From positions 163,195 through 227,194 of the forward strand of contig NW_019091745.1 in assembly GCF_001949145.1 (NCBI RefSeq): DNA of 64,000 nt, read 5' to 3'. Below are positions 46,926 through 58,140 of this stretch, one piece after another. The notes beneath the pieces were generated by a model. That model did not search any database. It was not told the origin of the DNA and was given only the letters and a program-made list of their open reading frames with translations. The stretch comes from Acanthaster planci (taxonomy: Eukaryota > Echinodermata > Asteroidea > Valvatida > Acanthasteridae). The position numbers and the translations under genes were made by a program. Positions within the stretch are counted from its first letter, which is position 1. Each line of letters opens with the position of its first letter.

Positions 46926-47818
46926 ATGATCATGTCTGAAACTACGGAAGTCAAAAAATCTACAAGATCGTTGAGCAAACAGAGTAAAGATCCTCGCTTT
47001 TCATCGCCGATCCCGAGTGACGATCAAGATGGCGATCATCGATGTCCTTGTCGTGACGCAATCAACCAGGTCAATAGTAAACTTGACAAGATCCTGGAGA
47101 CCCTTGCCACTGTGGAGGACAAGATATCCAACCTGGAGATCAAGCTTTCTGGTGTAAGTCACACCGTCTCCACTCATTATCAGGAAATCGGTGAACTGAA
47201 AACAAGCTTGAACCTGATTGGCGATAAACACCGGGAATTTATTTTCCTTAATAATTGTGCCGATGGTAATTACCGGTATATCTCTAAGCTTGAGGATAGA
47301 TGACCTCGAGAATCGAAGCAGAAAGAGCAACATTGTGCTACACGGCATTCCAGAGGGTTCCGAAGATAGCTTAACTTGCAAGCAATTTTTGTCGAATTTC
47401 TTTTGCAACCATATGAAGCTGGAGAAAGGCGACATGATTAAGATGGAGAGATCTCACCGTGCCCCCACTCGACGGCACCTTGCTACCGACTCTGCAGACG
47501 GCAGTGATCGGTCTGCAACACTCCTTTCCCGTCCCATCCACTGTCGACAACTCCTTTACGCTGATCGGCATTTATCTTGAAAAACGCGTCAAAAACACTC
47601 AAAAATAATAATAAATGACTTCAAGGGATCTAACAACTTCATATCAAATGACGTTACAGCTTATGTAACACCTGGCATCTTTTCGTAACGACGAGCGTGT
47701 CAGCTATGCCTATATCCCTTGGTCCGTGCCGGCATCCATCACGTATAAGCTCCACCGTGGTCCCTTCAAAACATTCCGTCTCGGGGAAAGTGCGATCGAC
47801 CCGTCCTTCTGATGACAT
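46926..47818 (+). pseudogene. L1-type ORF1 RNA-binding protein, frame-broken
   Basis: ORF1 proteins of this type form coiled-coil trimers that coat retrotransposon RNA. Residues about 40-100 are heptad-like (INQVNSKLDKILETLATVED and KISNLEIKLSG). A single-base frame change near 47300 separates KLEDR from DDLENRSRKSNIVLHGIPEG, the start of the RRM-like domain. IKMERSHRAPTRR follows. After more frame changes come NDFKGSNNFISNDVTAYV and YAYIPWSVPASITYKLH, the usual C-terminal domain, ending near 47815. Start ATG is at 46926 or the second Met at 46935. Not functional as it stands. Confidence 0.75.
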
Positions 47819-47948
47819 CTACAAGTTCAAGTCTATAGCTGCTTGTTATTACTGGTATTTTTAGTTATGGTTCTTGAATTTCTTTTCTCTTCAGTAGTTC
47901 AAACTATGTCTATCCTTAAATCATCACAACTATGCAACTTTTGGCTGG

Positions 47949-48488
47949 TTGAATACATGCATACCAAAATACATGCATACCAAAAAGAGTAACTATTTAG
48001 TTCCCTGTCATATTTTGCTTTCTATTTATAATAACTTACCTCTGTCTTATTTTCAATATGGTATACTGGCTTGGGGAAATACTCATAAAACTTACCTTGA
48101 GAAATTGTTTTTGATTCAGAAGAAACCGTTAAGCATATAAATGGTTCTTGCGTTCAAGGTCACTCGGCCCCATTATTTGTCAAATTTAATACCTTTATCT
48201 ATTTACGACCTTTACAAATATCACTTGTGTGATTTGATGTTTTTGTTTGAAAAAGGAATACTGCCGCTGAATAATAAATCTCTTTTTGCAAGGAACACTG
48301 ATATTCACAATTATAACACCAAGTCTTCAAATAAGCTTCATCTTGGTAAAGTCAGAACAAATATTCGCCTTTCCACTGTTAGATACCAGGAACCCCTTCT
48401 CTGGAACCAAATCAGATTTCTTTGTCCAATGACGAAAATTGCAACTCGTAAAAAGGCATTAAGGAAACTTATAGGAAACATTATATAG
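47949..48488 (+). pseudogene. C-terminal end of a non-LTR ORF2
   Basis: YFQYGILAWGNTHKTYLEKL and FLIQKKPLSI lie in one frame, which ends in a stop at 48138-48140. MVLAFKVTRPHYLSNLIPLS, NTDIHNYNTKSSNKLHLGKV, RTNIRLSTVRYQEPLLWNQI and KALRKLIGNII follow to the stop near 48488. The order GILAWG, IQKK, HNYNTR-like, RTNIRL, G/EP-x-x-WN is a standard C-terminal signature of APE-type elements. There is no palm or endonuclease domain, so no enzymatic activity. Confidence 0.75.
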
Positions 48489-49058
48489 GAAACTAAACAA
48501 TGCCAAAGTTGTATTTATATATTTTTGAACCTGTAGGTCTAATTAGGATTTTATGTTGTTGTTGTTGTATACAGCTATTTACTAACTTGAACGAATGAAG
48601 ACCTTCACACATTATTCTGTATTATTAATTTTGATAGTTGTTTCTCTCGATAATTGTAAATTTACATGTATTATCTTTGCAGGTTGCAGACCCCACACAA
48701 GCTTTGGCTTTTTGTCTGACCTCCCTCCATACTATTTATTTTTTATTACCTTATATTATTTAAATTGTGTATAGTATGGGAAAGAAATAAACCAAACCAA
48801 ACCACTACCAGGCCCAGTGCTACAATGAGGCAGGCTGCTAGTTGCCTTATTCGTGACTATGTTTCTACAAGTACTGGAAGGATGGTCAAGCAGACATGTT
48901 GATGCTCAACTGCCTATAAATACCGGCTATTTCCATTTAGAGTGCTCGGGGGCTCATCCCTCATATGTCTAATACTATACACGAGTGAGTATAGTAACTG
49001 GCTGTAGTTCTACGGGTATACCAGTTGGATTTTACCACACAGGAGTCCCGTCACTCAA

Positions 49059-49568
49059 GTGGTCGAAGCACGGTTGCACCTGTTTGCTAATCCATGGCCA
49101 AGACCCCCCTTTAGACGACACGATGTGGCCATCCACATCCACAATTGCTGTGAATCACATGTGGATAGGGAGCCTAACAATCCCAACAACATTACCGACA
49201 GTGTCCCCCATTATAACGGGATCAGCAATGGGACTATTGGACATCACATCATGGGTGATTTGATCCATCATCAGGTTTCAAATATGTACCACCCTAATAC
49301 ACTGGACCATGTCAGAGCTGCACATTCTGTAGACAAAACTCGTCAAAAACCTGACCTGAAAAACAGCTTTATTCGTTATTTCCGTAACGAATTGATGAAT
49401 TTGCTAGGTAACTACCCATTACCTGAGCCTATTGTCTCAGAGATCGCATGGCTAAAGAAATACAAGCATCGTGGGAGCCGAGGACGCAGAGGTGGCAGAC
49501 ACACTAACCGTCGCATTTCAGCCATCATATCAGATATTACCAGAAAGCCAACTAAAGAGTGGTTGTAG
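49059..49568 (+). pseudogene. N-terminal segment of the decayed retrotransposon
   Basis: A 169-codon frame, the longest recognisable piece of this element. The C-terminal half contains the Arg/Gly-rich stretch KYKHRGSRGRRGGRH, a motif found just upstream of the endonuclease in many invertebrate APE-type elements. The N-terminal half (His/Asn-rich) is not recognised. Possible role: RNA binding. Confidence 0.5.
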
Positions 49569-49589
49569 AGTAAATATCTCCAATTTGGT

Positions 49590-50255
49590 TCAAATCTCTA
49601 CCACTAACAGGCCAAAAAATTCTTCTAGAGCTAACAGTGCTTACCGAGAATTATGGTGTGTAATCCACGATCTTTGATCAATAAGATGGATGAATTCAGA
49701 TCATTTTGAATCATGATGAACAGATTCATATCGCTTGTGTTTCTGAAACACAACCATGTTTAAAAGGATACATCTTTTGAACAAGTTGATATTAATAATT
49801 TCTGCTTGTTTTCAAGATCAAGGTCTGATCGAGGTGGCAAGGGAGTAGCTTTATACTCCCATGATTCATTACTTGCCGTGAGTTACGATACTGCAATTCC
49901 AGAGCAACTTGAAGTATTTTGGGTCAAACTAAGACCACCATTATTACCCAGATCTATATCTTGTTTGTTTTATTGTATGTTGTATTATCCATCAAATGAC
50001 CCCAATGCAGATGCCCTGATTTGTCACTTACAAGAAACTGTTGACAGAATTACTACTGATTATCCAGATGCTGGCATTATTATTGCCGGTGATATAAATC
50101 ACCTTGATGTTAGCCGACTAATCACAGGTTCATTTGTTCGGGTGGTGGACTGCCCAATCCGAGGTTCAGCTGTCTTGGATAAAATCATCACTAATATTCC
50201 TGGTCACTATCAGCCACCAATTATCATAGCACAGTTTTGTGCAACCCTAAGATAA
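49590..50255 (+). pseudogene. APE-type endonuclease remnant
   Basis: NPRSLINKMDEFRSF at about 49661-49705 is the first nuclease strand and is followed by a stop. The frame 49806-50255 has SRSDRGGKGVALYSHDSL, then GIIIAGDINHLDV (G-D-x-N equivalent) and CPIRGSAVLDKIITNIP. The final S-D-H motif is not seen. Stops between 49700 and 49800 break it. Confidence 0.65.
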
Positions 50256-50439
50256 ATGCTACTCACTACAATGTATTCAGTCTTCTGTGCGTGAATGTAG
50301 CCAATGGAACACACTACGACTGGTCTGAGGTTTATGCGGCGTCAGGCACCCAGCAAAAAACTGATATATTTTACAGTGTTTTACGTGACCCAATTAATAT
50401 GTTTTTCCCATTCAAATTCATAAAATTATACAAAACTGA

Positions 50440-51615
50440 CTAGCCATGGATGACTGTGGAGTAAGCAGAGAAAGATACTATTTTCTCGAAGTAATTTAAG
50501 ATGGAAGTTAATACAAAATAAGATTATCCGTCTTATTACCATTCCCAAGAAAGATTATTATTATAACCGTGTTCAAAGGAAATGTAAAAACCCGGCTACA
50601 TGGTACCGTACCGTAGAAATGATGACATCTGGCACCAAATCCGATCCCACAATCATCCCTCCTTCTGGCGTCGACCGCAATGATAAATTCGCTATTGCAA
50701 ACACATTTAACGAGTTTTTCACATCAGTGGCCCATGATCTTGATCTGCCTATTTGCCCATGACCTGAGCCGTGTCCTTCAGTTCCAGTTTGGGAGATTTA
50801 TAAACAACTTTGGAAAATTCCAGGCGGGAAAGCAGGTGGGCCAGATGGAATCCCAGCGCCTCGTGAGTTTGCATATGAATTGAGTGAGCCGCTTACAAAT
50901 ATCTTTAATACATCGTACCAGGAAGGTGTTTTTCCAAACCAGTATAAAAAGGCAATCATTGTTCCTATTCCGAAAACTTCTCTACCCACATGGAATAAGC
51001 TACGGCGAGTATCTTTAATCTACCATTTTGCTAAAGTAGCCATTTTGTTGTTGTTCAGTGAGTTACGCGCACATTCACATGAATTTAGATCCAAACCAGT
51101 GTGGTAATAGAAAAGGGTATCAACAACTCATCTTGTTAAGCTTGTAGACAATTTATGTTCTCATGCTGAATCCCCCAGAAGTTGTTGTACGTTGGTAATT
51201 ACGAACTTTAATAAAGCATTTGACCATATTTATCACTCTGTTTTCATTCAGAATCTGCTTCGTATGGGCACACGCCCATCATTAATTTCGTGGATATGCA
51301 ACTTCTTAGCTCAGCGATCTAAGGTAAAAATGTGCTGTCTGACTTCAATGTTTTAAAAGGTGGTCTACCTCAAGGGACAAAATTTGGCCCGCAAGGATTT
51401 TTGGCTAAATTCAATGGAGCTGTTAATTCTGGGAACACTGTTAATAACAGGGTTTCTGAGTCTGAAATATGTTGATGATACGGCACTTGTTAAGAATTGT
51501 TTAAATAATCATCCAACAAATATCCAACCAGTGTTACACGAATTTAGTGAGTGGGCTTTGCAAAATCATATGAAAATTAACCCTGAAAAATATTGCAATA
51601 TGAATGTGACTTCAT
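50440..51615 (+). pseudogene. Reverse transcriptase remnant with YVDD
   Basis: FNEFFTSVAHDLDLP (about 50708), KAGGPDGIPAPREFAYELSE (50829-50890) and NQYKKAIIVPIPKTSLP mark the fingers. LVITNFNKAFDHIYHSVF (about 51195) is the first catalytic Asp box, here N-F-N-K-A-F-D with the first Asp changed to Asn. GGLPQGTKFGP (51359 onward) is the turn, and LKYVDDTALVKN (51460-51495) is the catalytic YVDD box. Frame changes near 51110, 51350 and 51390 separate these pieces. Confidence 0.75.
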
Positions 51616-51659
51616 GAAAAAATTCCCCGGTTTCCATCACTGCAAATCCTAGATACTGA

Positions 51660-52180
51660 TCTTCAGATGGTTGCTTGTGTGAAGATTCTCGGTGTTCTGG
51701 TTAGTTCAGACCTCAAATGGGACAAACACGTCGATCATACTTATCATAATGTTAACATTAAAATTTTCATGCTTAAATTGTTGAAGAAATTTAACTTGCC
51801 TATTACCAATCTGTTAATAGTGTTTAGGGGTTACATTCGGTCACTTATAGAATATGCCACACCGTTTTGGAATGCAGGCTTAACAAAATCTCATAAAGGG
51901 CAGTTGTAAAGCATTCAAAAACGTGAACTCAAAATCTTCTCGGTATAGAGAATTCAGACTATGAATCAGCACGGACTAAATACAATCTTGTGTCTCTTAA
52001 AAGTCGTCAAAACCAAATTGAAGCCTTCAAATACACCCATAATGCTTACCCCAGTTAAGTGCAATATCAACTCAGAAATGCCATAAACCTGTCCGCATTA
52101 GCATGTAAGAACAAACGTTACAAGAATAGTTGCATCCCATATATTGTAAGTCTGCTGAACCATTAATCTGTTAAGGGTTG
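51660..52180 (+). pseudogene. RT C-terminal domain remnant
   Basis: VKILGVLVSSDLKWDKHVDH is the L-G-V-x-x-x-x-x-L-x-W motif that follows the palm in non-LTR polymerases. FRGYIRSLIEYATPFWNAGL is the Y-I-R-x-x-x-E-Y-A-x-P-x-W motif. Both sit in one frame (51667-51909), followed by decayed sequence. Confidence 0.75.
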
Positions 52181-52412
52181 GTTTTAATAAATTTGTGTTT
52201 TTGTGGGCATTGGTTATAACAGTGCAATTTGTGTTTGTATTTTAAGTGATTTTCATTTTCTGACTGTTGTTTTGTGTTTATTTAAGATGAGATGCGTCTA
52301 CTTAATGCTTTAATGTTTTATTTATTGAACAGTTAAGCTGTGTGTACTGAGGCAATTTAGCCTCCGGGCTACAATCACAGTGTTTGAAATAAACCATCAA
52401 TAATAATGTGGA

Positions 52413-52942
52413 GATCTGGGGCATAGTACATTAACATAATTTATGAAGGCGACGTCTTCGTGGCCTACGTGCCAAAACGCGCACGCGGAGTAAGTCTTTT
52501 TGCATTCTGAAGATCATGGCTGTCGCTTCCGCCGAGCAGTCGACGTGGAAACAAACCAAGTTTTGATGCTAAAACCCCGGAAAACCTAGAGTTGCCAGTT
52601 TGGGTGGGAACCCACACTTCAATAGATTATCCCTGAACAGTCAAGGTGGGTTTCATAAAGGATTTAGTGATAACTTTTCAGAAAACTTTATTTACGATAT
52701 GTCAAACACTCGAACCTGCATGAATAACGTTACATGTATGTACATGTTCTTAAGGACAATAGCCTTTACATGACTAAAGACGTCCGTTATTCTTTCAATT
52801 GTACACGGTTTCTTTTATACTTGTAAATTTTCGTCACTTGGGATTTTCGACTGGGGCTCAACCTGTCCTTTCCACTACTACTTTGGGACTGGTCAGCTGG
52901 TGTGATCACTGTGATGGAATAAATAGAGCACCAATACTTGTT
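52413..52942. other. Unassigned sequence before the large gap
   Basis: A GC-richer stretch at 52440-52600 includes a 17-codon ATG frame at 52516. I cannot show it is an exon. The rest is anonymous. Confidence 0.35.
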
Positions 52943-53560
52943 NNNNNNNNNNNNNNNNNNNNNNNNNNNNNNNNNNNNNNNNNNNNNNNNNNNNNNNNNN
53001 NNNNNNNNNNNNNNNNNNNNNNNNNNNNNNNNNNNNNNNNNNNNNNNNNNNNNNNNNNNNNNNNNNNNNNNNNNNNNNNNNNNNNNNNNNNNNNNNNNNN
53101 NNNNNNNNNNNNNNNNNNNNNNNNNNNNNNNNNNNNNNNNNNNNNNNNNNNNNNNNNNNNNNNNNNNNNNNNNNNNNNNNNNNNNNNNNNNNNNNNNNNN
53201 NNNNNNNNNNNNNNNNNNNNNNNNNNNNNNNNNNNNNNNNNNNNNNNNNNNNNNNNNNNNNNNNNNNNNNNNNNNNNNNNNNNNNNNNNNNNNNNNNNNN
53301 NNNNNNNNNNNNNNNNNNNNNNNNNNNNNNNNNNNNNNNNNNNNNNNNNNNNNNNNNNNNNNNNNNNNNNNNNNNNNNNNNNNNNNNNNNNNNNNNNNNN
53401 NNNNNNNNNNNNNNNNNNNNNNNNNNNNNNNNNNNNNNNNNNNNNNNNNNNNNNNNNNNNNNNNNNNNNNNNNNNNNNNNNNNNNNNNNNNNNNNNNNNN
53501 NNNNNNNNNNNNNNNNNNNNNNNNNNNNNNNNNNNNNNNNNNNNNNNNNNNNNNNNNNNN
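52943..53560. other. Assembly gap (618 N)
   Basis: Unknown bases. Any frame drawn across them is an artefact. Confidence 0.99.
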
Positions 53561-53740
53561 CACTTGTAAAGACGAGAAGTTTCGGGTCGAGTTATTTCGG
53601 CATGTTCAATCTCCCTTCATCATCCTCCCTCACCGGTGGACGAATCACCCCCTGATAGTTTAAAGCAGGGCTGGACCACTACAATAATAATTTAAATAAT
53701 TAACACATAATATTAATAAAATTGTCATTAATTAAATGAT
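53561..53740. other. Unassigned sequence after the large gap
   Basis: No coding signal is recognisable. An AT-rich stretch with TTAATTAA-like words lies at 53680-53740. Confidence 0.35.
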
Positions 53741-54393
53741 AGTCACAATGACGCCATCATCTGTCATGTGACTTGACATTAAACCTGTAAACTTCAAAGC
53801 TTTATATCTCCTAAAGGACATGTCCTATCTGGTTGTAATTTTGCAGATAACTAGAAAGGGAAGTGTTAGAGACGAAGGTTGACCTGATGTGATGATACCT
53901 TTATCAGGAGACACTATGGTGCACTCTGCTGTATTTATGGGTTCTTTATATCCAGTATTTGGGACAAAGGGAACGGACTCACAAAACGTCAGTTTAGCTT
54001 TACATACGGGCTGTCATCTTCTATATCTTTAGTCACCACTGCAGTCACCGTTTTAATATAAAATGTAAAGTTGGTGCATGGGTACACATCACACTCTTTA
54101 CGGCCCTACGTCTCCTGAAGTACATGTCCGATCGGGTTCAAATCTTGCAAATATCTTGCAAAAGATGTGCTTTAGAGGAATATTTACCTGTGATGATGAC
54201 GTCATCAAGTCACGTGTTATTAAACGTACACTATTTAAAGCCTTATATCTCCGGAGGTACACATCCTATTGATCTCAAACGTTGCAGATAACAAAGAAAT
54301 GAGGTGTTTTATGTGAAATTGTACCGGATGTGATGATGACTTCATCACGAGGAGTCAAATAACATTTAATTTAAAGCACGTTATTTCCCGAAG
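53741..54393 (+). repeat. Satellite family B, forward array
   Basis: Monomers carry TTTATATCTCCTAAAGGACA, TGCAGATAACTAGAAAGGG, ATGTGATGATGAC, TCAAGTCACGTGTTATTAAA and CTCCTGAAGTACATGTCCG. TGACGTCA lies at 54197. The array ends in TTATTTCCCGAAG, where the MITE is inserted at TA. Confidence 0.75.
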
Positions 54394-54797
54394 TACAGTC
54401 ATTTGCAAAGGTTTAAGACCACCTGGAATTTTATTGGTATTTGTGTCCCTAGGCCTGTATTACATTGTCTCATTGAATGATTACTTGTCATGTTTTACAG
54501 TGTTGCATAACATCAGTGTAGTGCTATATACCCATTTCAATGAAATGTTTTGCAAAGGCAGGTCTTGTGTGACATCTTGCCTGTAAGGCAGCATGGTTAA
54601 AAAAAAGCCAGTCTAGCAATCAGAAAAAAGGAGGGAACATTTCAAATCATGTAAATTTAGTCAAAAATGTTCAACCAAGGTACTACGGTTACACATTGAA
54701 AATAAACACGTTGCCATGATTGATTAGTTTAGGTTTGGTTTTCCATCAGGTTAATGCATTTCCTACGGGTGGTCCTAAACTTTTGCAAATGACTGTA
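54394..54797. mobile_element. Tc1/mariner-like MITE (404 bp)
   Basis: The ends TACAGTCATTTGCAAAGG... and ...TTTTGCAAATGACTGTA match as inverted repeats at 28 of 30 positions. TA lies at each edge, as expected for Tc1/mariner insertion. The TIR start CAGT and the GCAAA-TTTAAG-CACC-like arrangement are typical of Tc1-like elements. The interior has no transposase frame, so it would depend on a transposase supplied elsewhere. Confidence 0.8.
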
Positions 54798-55490
54798 AAA
54801 TCCGTGAGCAGTCCCCCCGACTTTGTAGGGTGCTGTGAACTCCACCAGTGATAAACTGTAGGATGAAATACCGCACAAGTTTCATTATCTTCGAGCATTT
54901 TGATGGTTGATGATTGACAATGGAGACCACAGCCTCATTTTCAGACAGAATCAAGACCCGCTTCCTCGTGAGGAGTTTTCCCCAAAGCTCGATGGCCACT
55001 ACTGTTGGGAAAAGCTCGAACCAATCCATTGATTTTTTCTTTAATGATCTGAGGCCATGTGTCATTGAACCAAAGACCATGAAAATAACCCCCAAACCCA
55101 AGCCACTGCTAGCATCTGTATAGAGCTTTATGTCTTCATTCATCAACCAGAACTGGTCTGGAATGATGGTTCTGCCGTTGAAGCTGTGCAAGAAGACCTG
55201 CAACGTGTGTAGGTCTTCCTTTGCCCCTTTGGAGAGTCAAACAAAGTGCCACGGTTTCTGTATGCCTTTCGTCACTGCGCCGCAAGGCACACCCAGGCAA
55301 GACTGCTGGAGGTTTTTAAGCTGAGTTTGTCAGAATGTAACGTCTCAGTGATTTTGCTAGTGATCTTGAGAATCTTATCTTGTGGCACTGAAACTGTTTG
55401 GGTGGCTGTGTTTAGCTTGAGTCCAGGATAAGTTAACTGTGTGGTGGGGTTTACAGTTTTGTTATCGGCTAGTAGCACCCTAAGATCTCT
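54798..55490 (-). pseudogene. DIRS-like RT/RNase H fragment
   Basis: On the minus strand from 55478: TYPGLKLNTATQTVSVPQDK and a following helix are the RT/RNase H connection segment of DIRS-type elements (F-L-G-L...P-x-D-K). From 55203: IKLYTDASSGLGLGVIF is the RNase H start with catalytic D in YTDAS. ELFPTVVAIELWGK holds the catalytic Glu region. VLILSENEAVVSIVNHQPSK corresponds to the usual S-D-N-x-A-V-V, with Asp changed to Glu. A frame change near 55205-55270 and the MITE edge bound the fragment. No tyrosine recombinase is seen. Confidence 0.7.
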
Positions 55491-58140
55491 AAGTGTGCCC
55501 TGAAAGCAGTCCGGGAAATGTGCGAATTAGTAAACATTTCCCAATTCGGCCCCCCTTTCCTAATTGGGAAACGTTTCCCAATAATAGTAACGATAACGTT
55601 TCACACGTTGGCGCAAAAATGCTGGAATGTGATTTTCATTTACTTGGCAAAATTTCTGTCTGTGCAAATCAAAAAGTTATCTGTGCATTTTTTTTAAAAA
55701 ATCGATAACTTTCGACCATGTAAGCTTGACTGGGAAACAAAAATTTAGGCTGTTTTCCAATACTCAATTTGTCTCTTTCTCATGCTTTGTCTCCGAAACC
55801 AATATCCTGTGGGCCAGAAGTGTTTACATTAAATTGAAGTAGGCGTACTGTAATGTTTGGCTCTTTTGCGTCTTACTTGATGTTTTGGGCAAAATCAGAC
55901 TTACTGTTGCGCTTACAACTTTAAATCAGGTAGTAAAAAATAGTTGAAGCCTGAGACGGAGCAGAAGTCGAGTACTGAAAATCGGCGAATTCGAAGTTCG
56001 ACTCTTTTTGAAGCTTGGCATTAGCCTCGTTCGGAGCCGTTATTTTAAAAATAAATATTTTAGCAACAACGTAACCTTTAAAGATAGCCGCAATGGAAGT
56101 TAAAAAATGACTCTGCAAAAAATGTAAACGGTTGAGGCATATAACAATAGTTTTGAAATGTTGTTTTAAATGCTTATATCAATTATTCTGCTCAGTTGGC
56201 GCGCGGGACTTGATGTAGCGAAACACTGCATCGTATTGCTTGGAATTTTGACACCGTCATCATGGAAGGGAGGGCCCTGGCCACCACCGCTTTGCAGGAG
56301 GAAGTCAATAAATACGTCCACGTCTCCTGATGAAAAACAAACATTTAGTTCCGATGAAGAGTTGCTGGGAATTTTTTAAGGTAGTAGCGCTACCACTTGT
56401 AGTTGTTGCTCCATCCAGCATGTACGATGTTTTACTTCCACATATTGACCACTTCACAATACCTTGACTGCATGAATGAGAATGGCCCTAAGAAATTGTT
56501 ATTCCGCAAGAAATAAATGTTCTCAAATGAGGCACATGCTGTTAATTTCTTTAAAATATTTTTTTATTTGCGCCCTCCTCGACTGTCAAATTAGGAACTT
56601 GGAAAAGATACCACCCCGGGGGTTGCTTGCTGTAAGAATTGGATGCTGTCCAATTTAAGCAAATCAAGCGCCTTTAGCAGTCAAAACTCTACTTGAGTCT
56701 TTTATAATGTCAACGCTGAGAAAAATGTAGTTTTTGAATGTATTCTCCTCTTGACGCCTCTTTATCAATGATATTACGTTATCAACGAACTTTGATTCCT
56801 TTGATTCAGTTATGTCCCTTCATCTGTTTCTTTTTCATGAAAAAATTATATTGTTTCTTTTTCACAATGATCACTCTGTGCAGGTGCGTAACTACGGCCT
56901 GCTTTGCCTGATGAGGAATCCGGAATTTAATCAGTCTATGCATGTCAAGTTCACTGTCAAGCTTATAAAATTTTGACCTCTGAGCCGCTGGAGGGCTGCC
57001 AAAGAAAACTTCCGATTGATTTGACGTATTCTTGACGCTTTTTGGAATACCCCATGCATGTTGCACTTGCAAGATTGCGCAAACGGTGCATACTCTGCTA
57101 AAGTCCTTGTTTTTTCTGCTAAGGGGGTTTCGTTTCACCCTTTCCAATTTTGCGACAGTATCAATGTACAGCTGTCAAAAAAAATGTTAATACAAGAAAA
57201 CTGAACAAAAAAGCCTTTAAAATTTAGATATAAGGAAATTTACATGCAACGCAGTGACAGTTCCCAAAAGTATAGTGCAGCACCCCCCCCCAAAGCTGTT
57301 TTGGGCGGTGCCCGAAAACGGATACAAAATAAAACTGAATTCTCTTTTGGTATGACTGTTCATTTCTCCATTAATATTAGTTTACAAAATGTGCCCCTTT
57401 TGGTCTGATGTAGGCCTCTGGACAAATTACTGGAAAATTGAATTTTGCGTTAACCCACAGAGAAATAATCTTTCTGGACTCCCCCTCTCCCCGACACAGT
57501 AACTGTCCCAAACAACACAATTTTCCCACTTCAAAGAGTTTACACCTGACCCTTTAGGGCACAATAGTACCGATGGGAATCTGCCCTGGGAGCTGAACGA
57601 TTGCCAAATTTTTGCATAATTTAATTCTCGGGAGCCCCCGTGTGTCGTTCAAGAAAGTGTTTCGTCGGGCCACTTGCGACTTAATAGAACTGTCGTTTGT
57701 TAGCCTAAAGTAAGCGAGTCGGAGTCAGTATTAGTACTGAAGTTCTTGAACAAGTCCTAATTAAAACTCAGAAGAGAAAGGCAGTAGGATAAGGATAGCA
57801 CAAGTATTGTGCTTGTTCACTATCAACGGGTACCGTATTGTTTTTATCCTGTTAGGATTTTCGTATATATGGCAAAGATCAACATAAAACGTATCACAAC
57901 TTTGTTGACCCCCCCCCTTTTTCTTCCCTATAGAACACCTTACATACCACAACGTGCCCCTCGAAGGCCGCAGGTTTGCTATTAAATGCAGCCACGAGTT
58001 CGTTTGATGACTGGGGTTGTCTGGTCACGGTTACTCCCCTCCAAGAAATAGACGAGCGAATCTGGGCAACCCATGAACCACCCAAGTACACGGTCCACCA
58101 AGACTCCAACCTATGAAAGATGTGGTAGGCAGCACTATGG
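55491..58140. other. Unassigned sequence
   Basis: Anonymous DNA. Small inverted words (CATTTCCCAATTCGG with CCTAATTGGGAAACG) lie at about 55530-55580. Frames at 56170-56379, 56806-57147 and 57761-58145 have no recognised domain. C runs lie at 57286 and 57909. Confidence 0.4.

Larger units (their letters stand above)
46831..48800 (+). mobile_element. Non-LTR retrotransposon with ORF1, deleted ORF2
   Basis: The element carries an L1-type ORF1 (46926-47815) and then, after only about 150 bases, the extreme C-terminus of an ORF2 (47960-48488). It closes with a 3' end GAAATAAACCAAACCAAACC at about 48783-48803. The endonuclease and almost all of the reverse transcriptase are missing. This is either one internally deleted copy or two adjoining fragments. 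Confidence 0.6.
48804..52412 (+). mobile_element. Jockey/CR1-group non-LTR retrotransposon, decayed
   Basis: Order: an Arg-rich N-terminal segment, a nuclease remnant, RT pieces including YVDD, a C-terminal domain, and a 3' end GAAATAAACCATCAATAATAA. The 3' part (CTCCGGGCTACAATCACAGT at about 52358) precedes the tail. Clade placement is by motif only. The copy has many stops and frame changes and a missing block around the RT turn, so it looks older than the element at 7.4-12.9 kb. Confidence 0.7.

Noticed and set aside
52516-52569. Short ATG frame (MAVASAEQSTW...) as a possible first exon
   Set aside because: Seventeen codons ending in a stop, with no homology or convincing donor site.
52787-53663. 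Three long frames crossing 52943-53560
   Set aside because: They consist almost wholly of unknown bases in an assembly gap.
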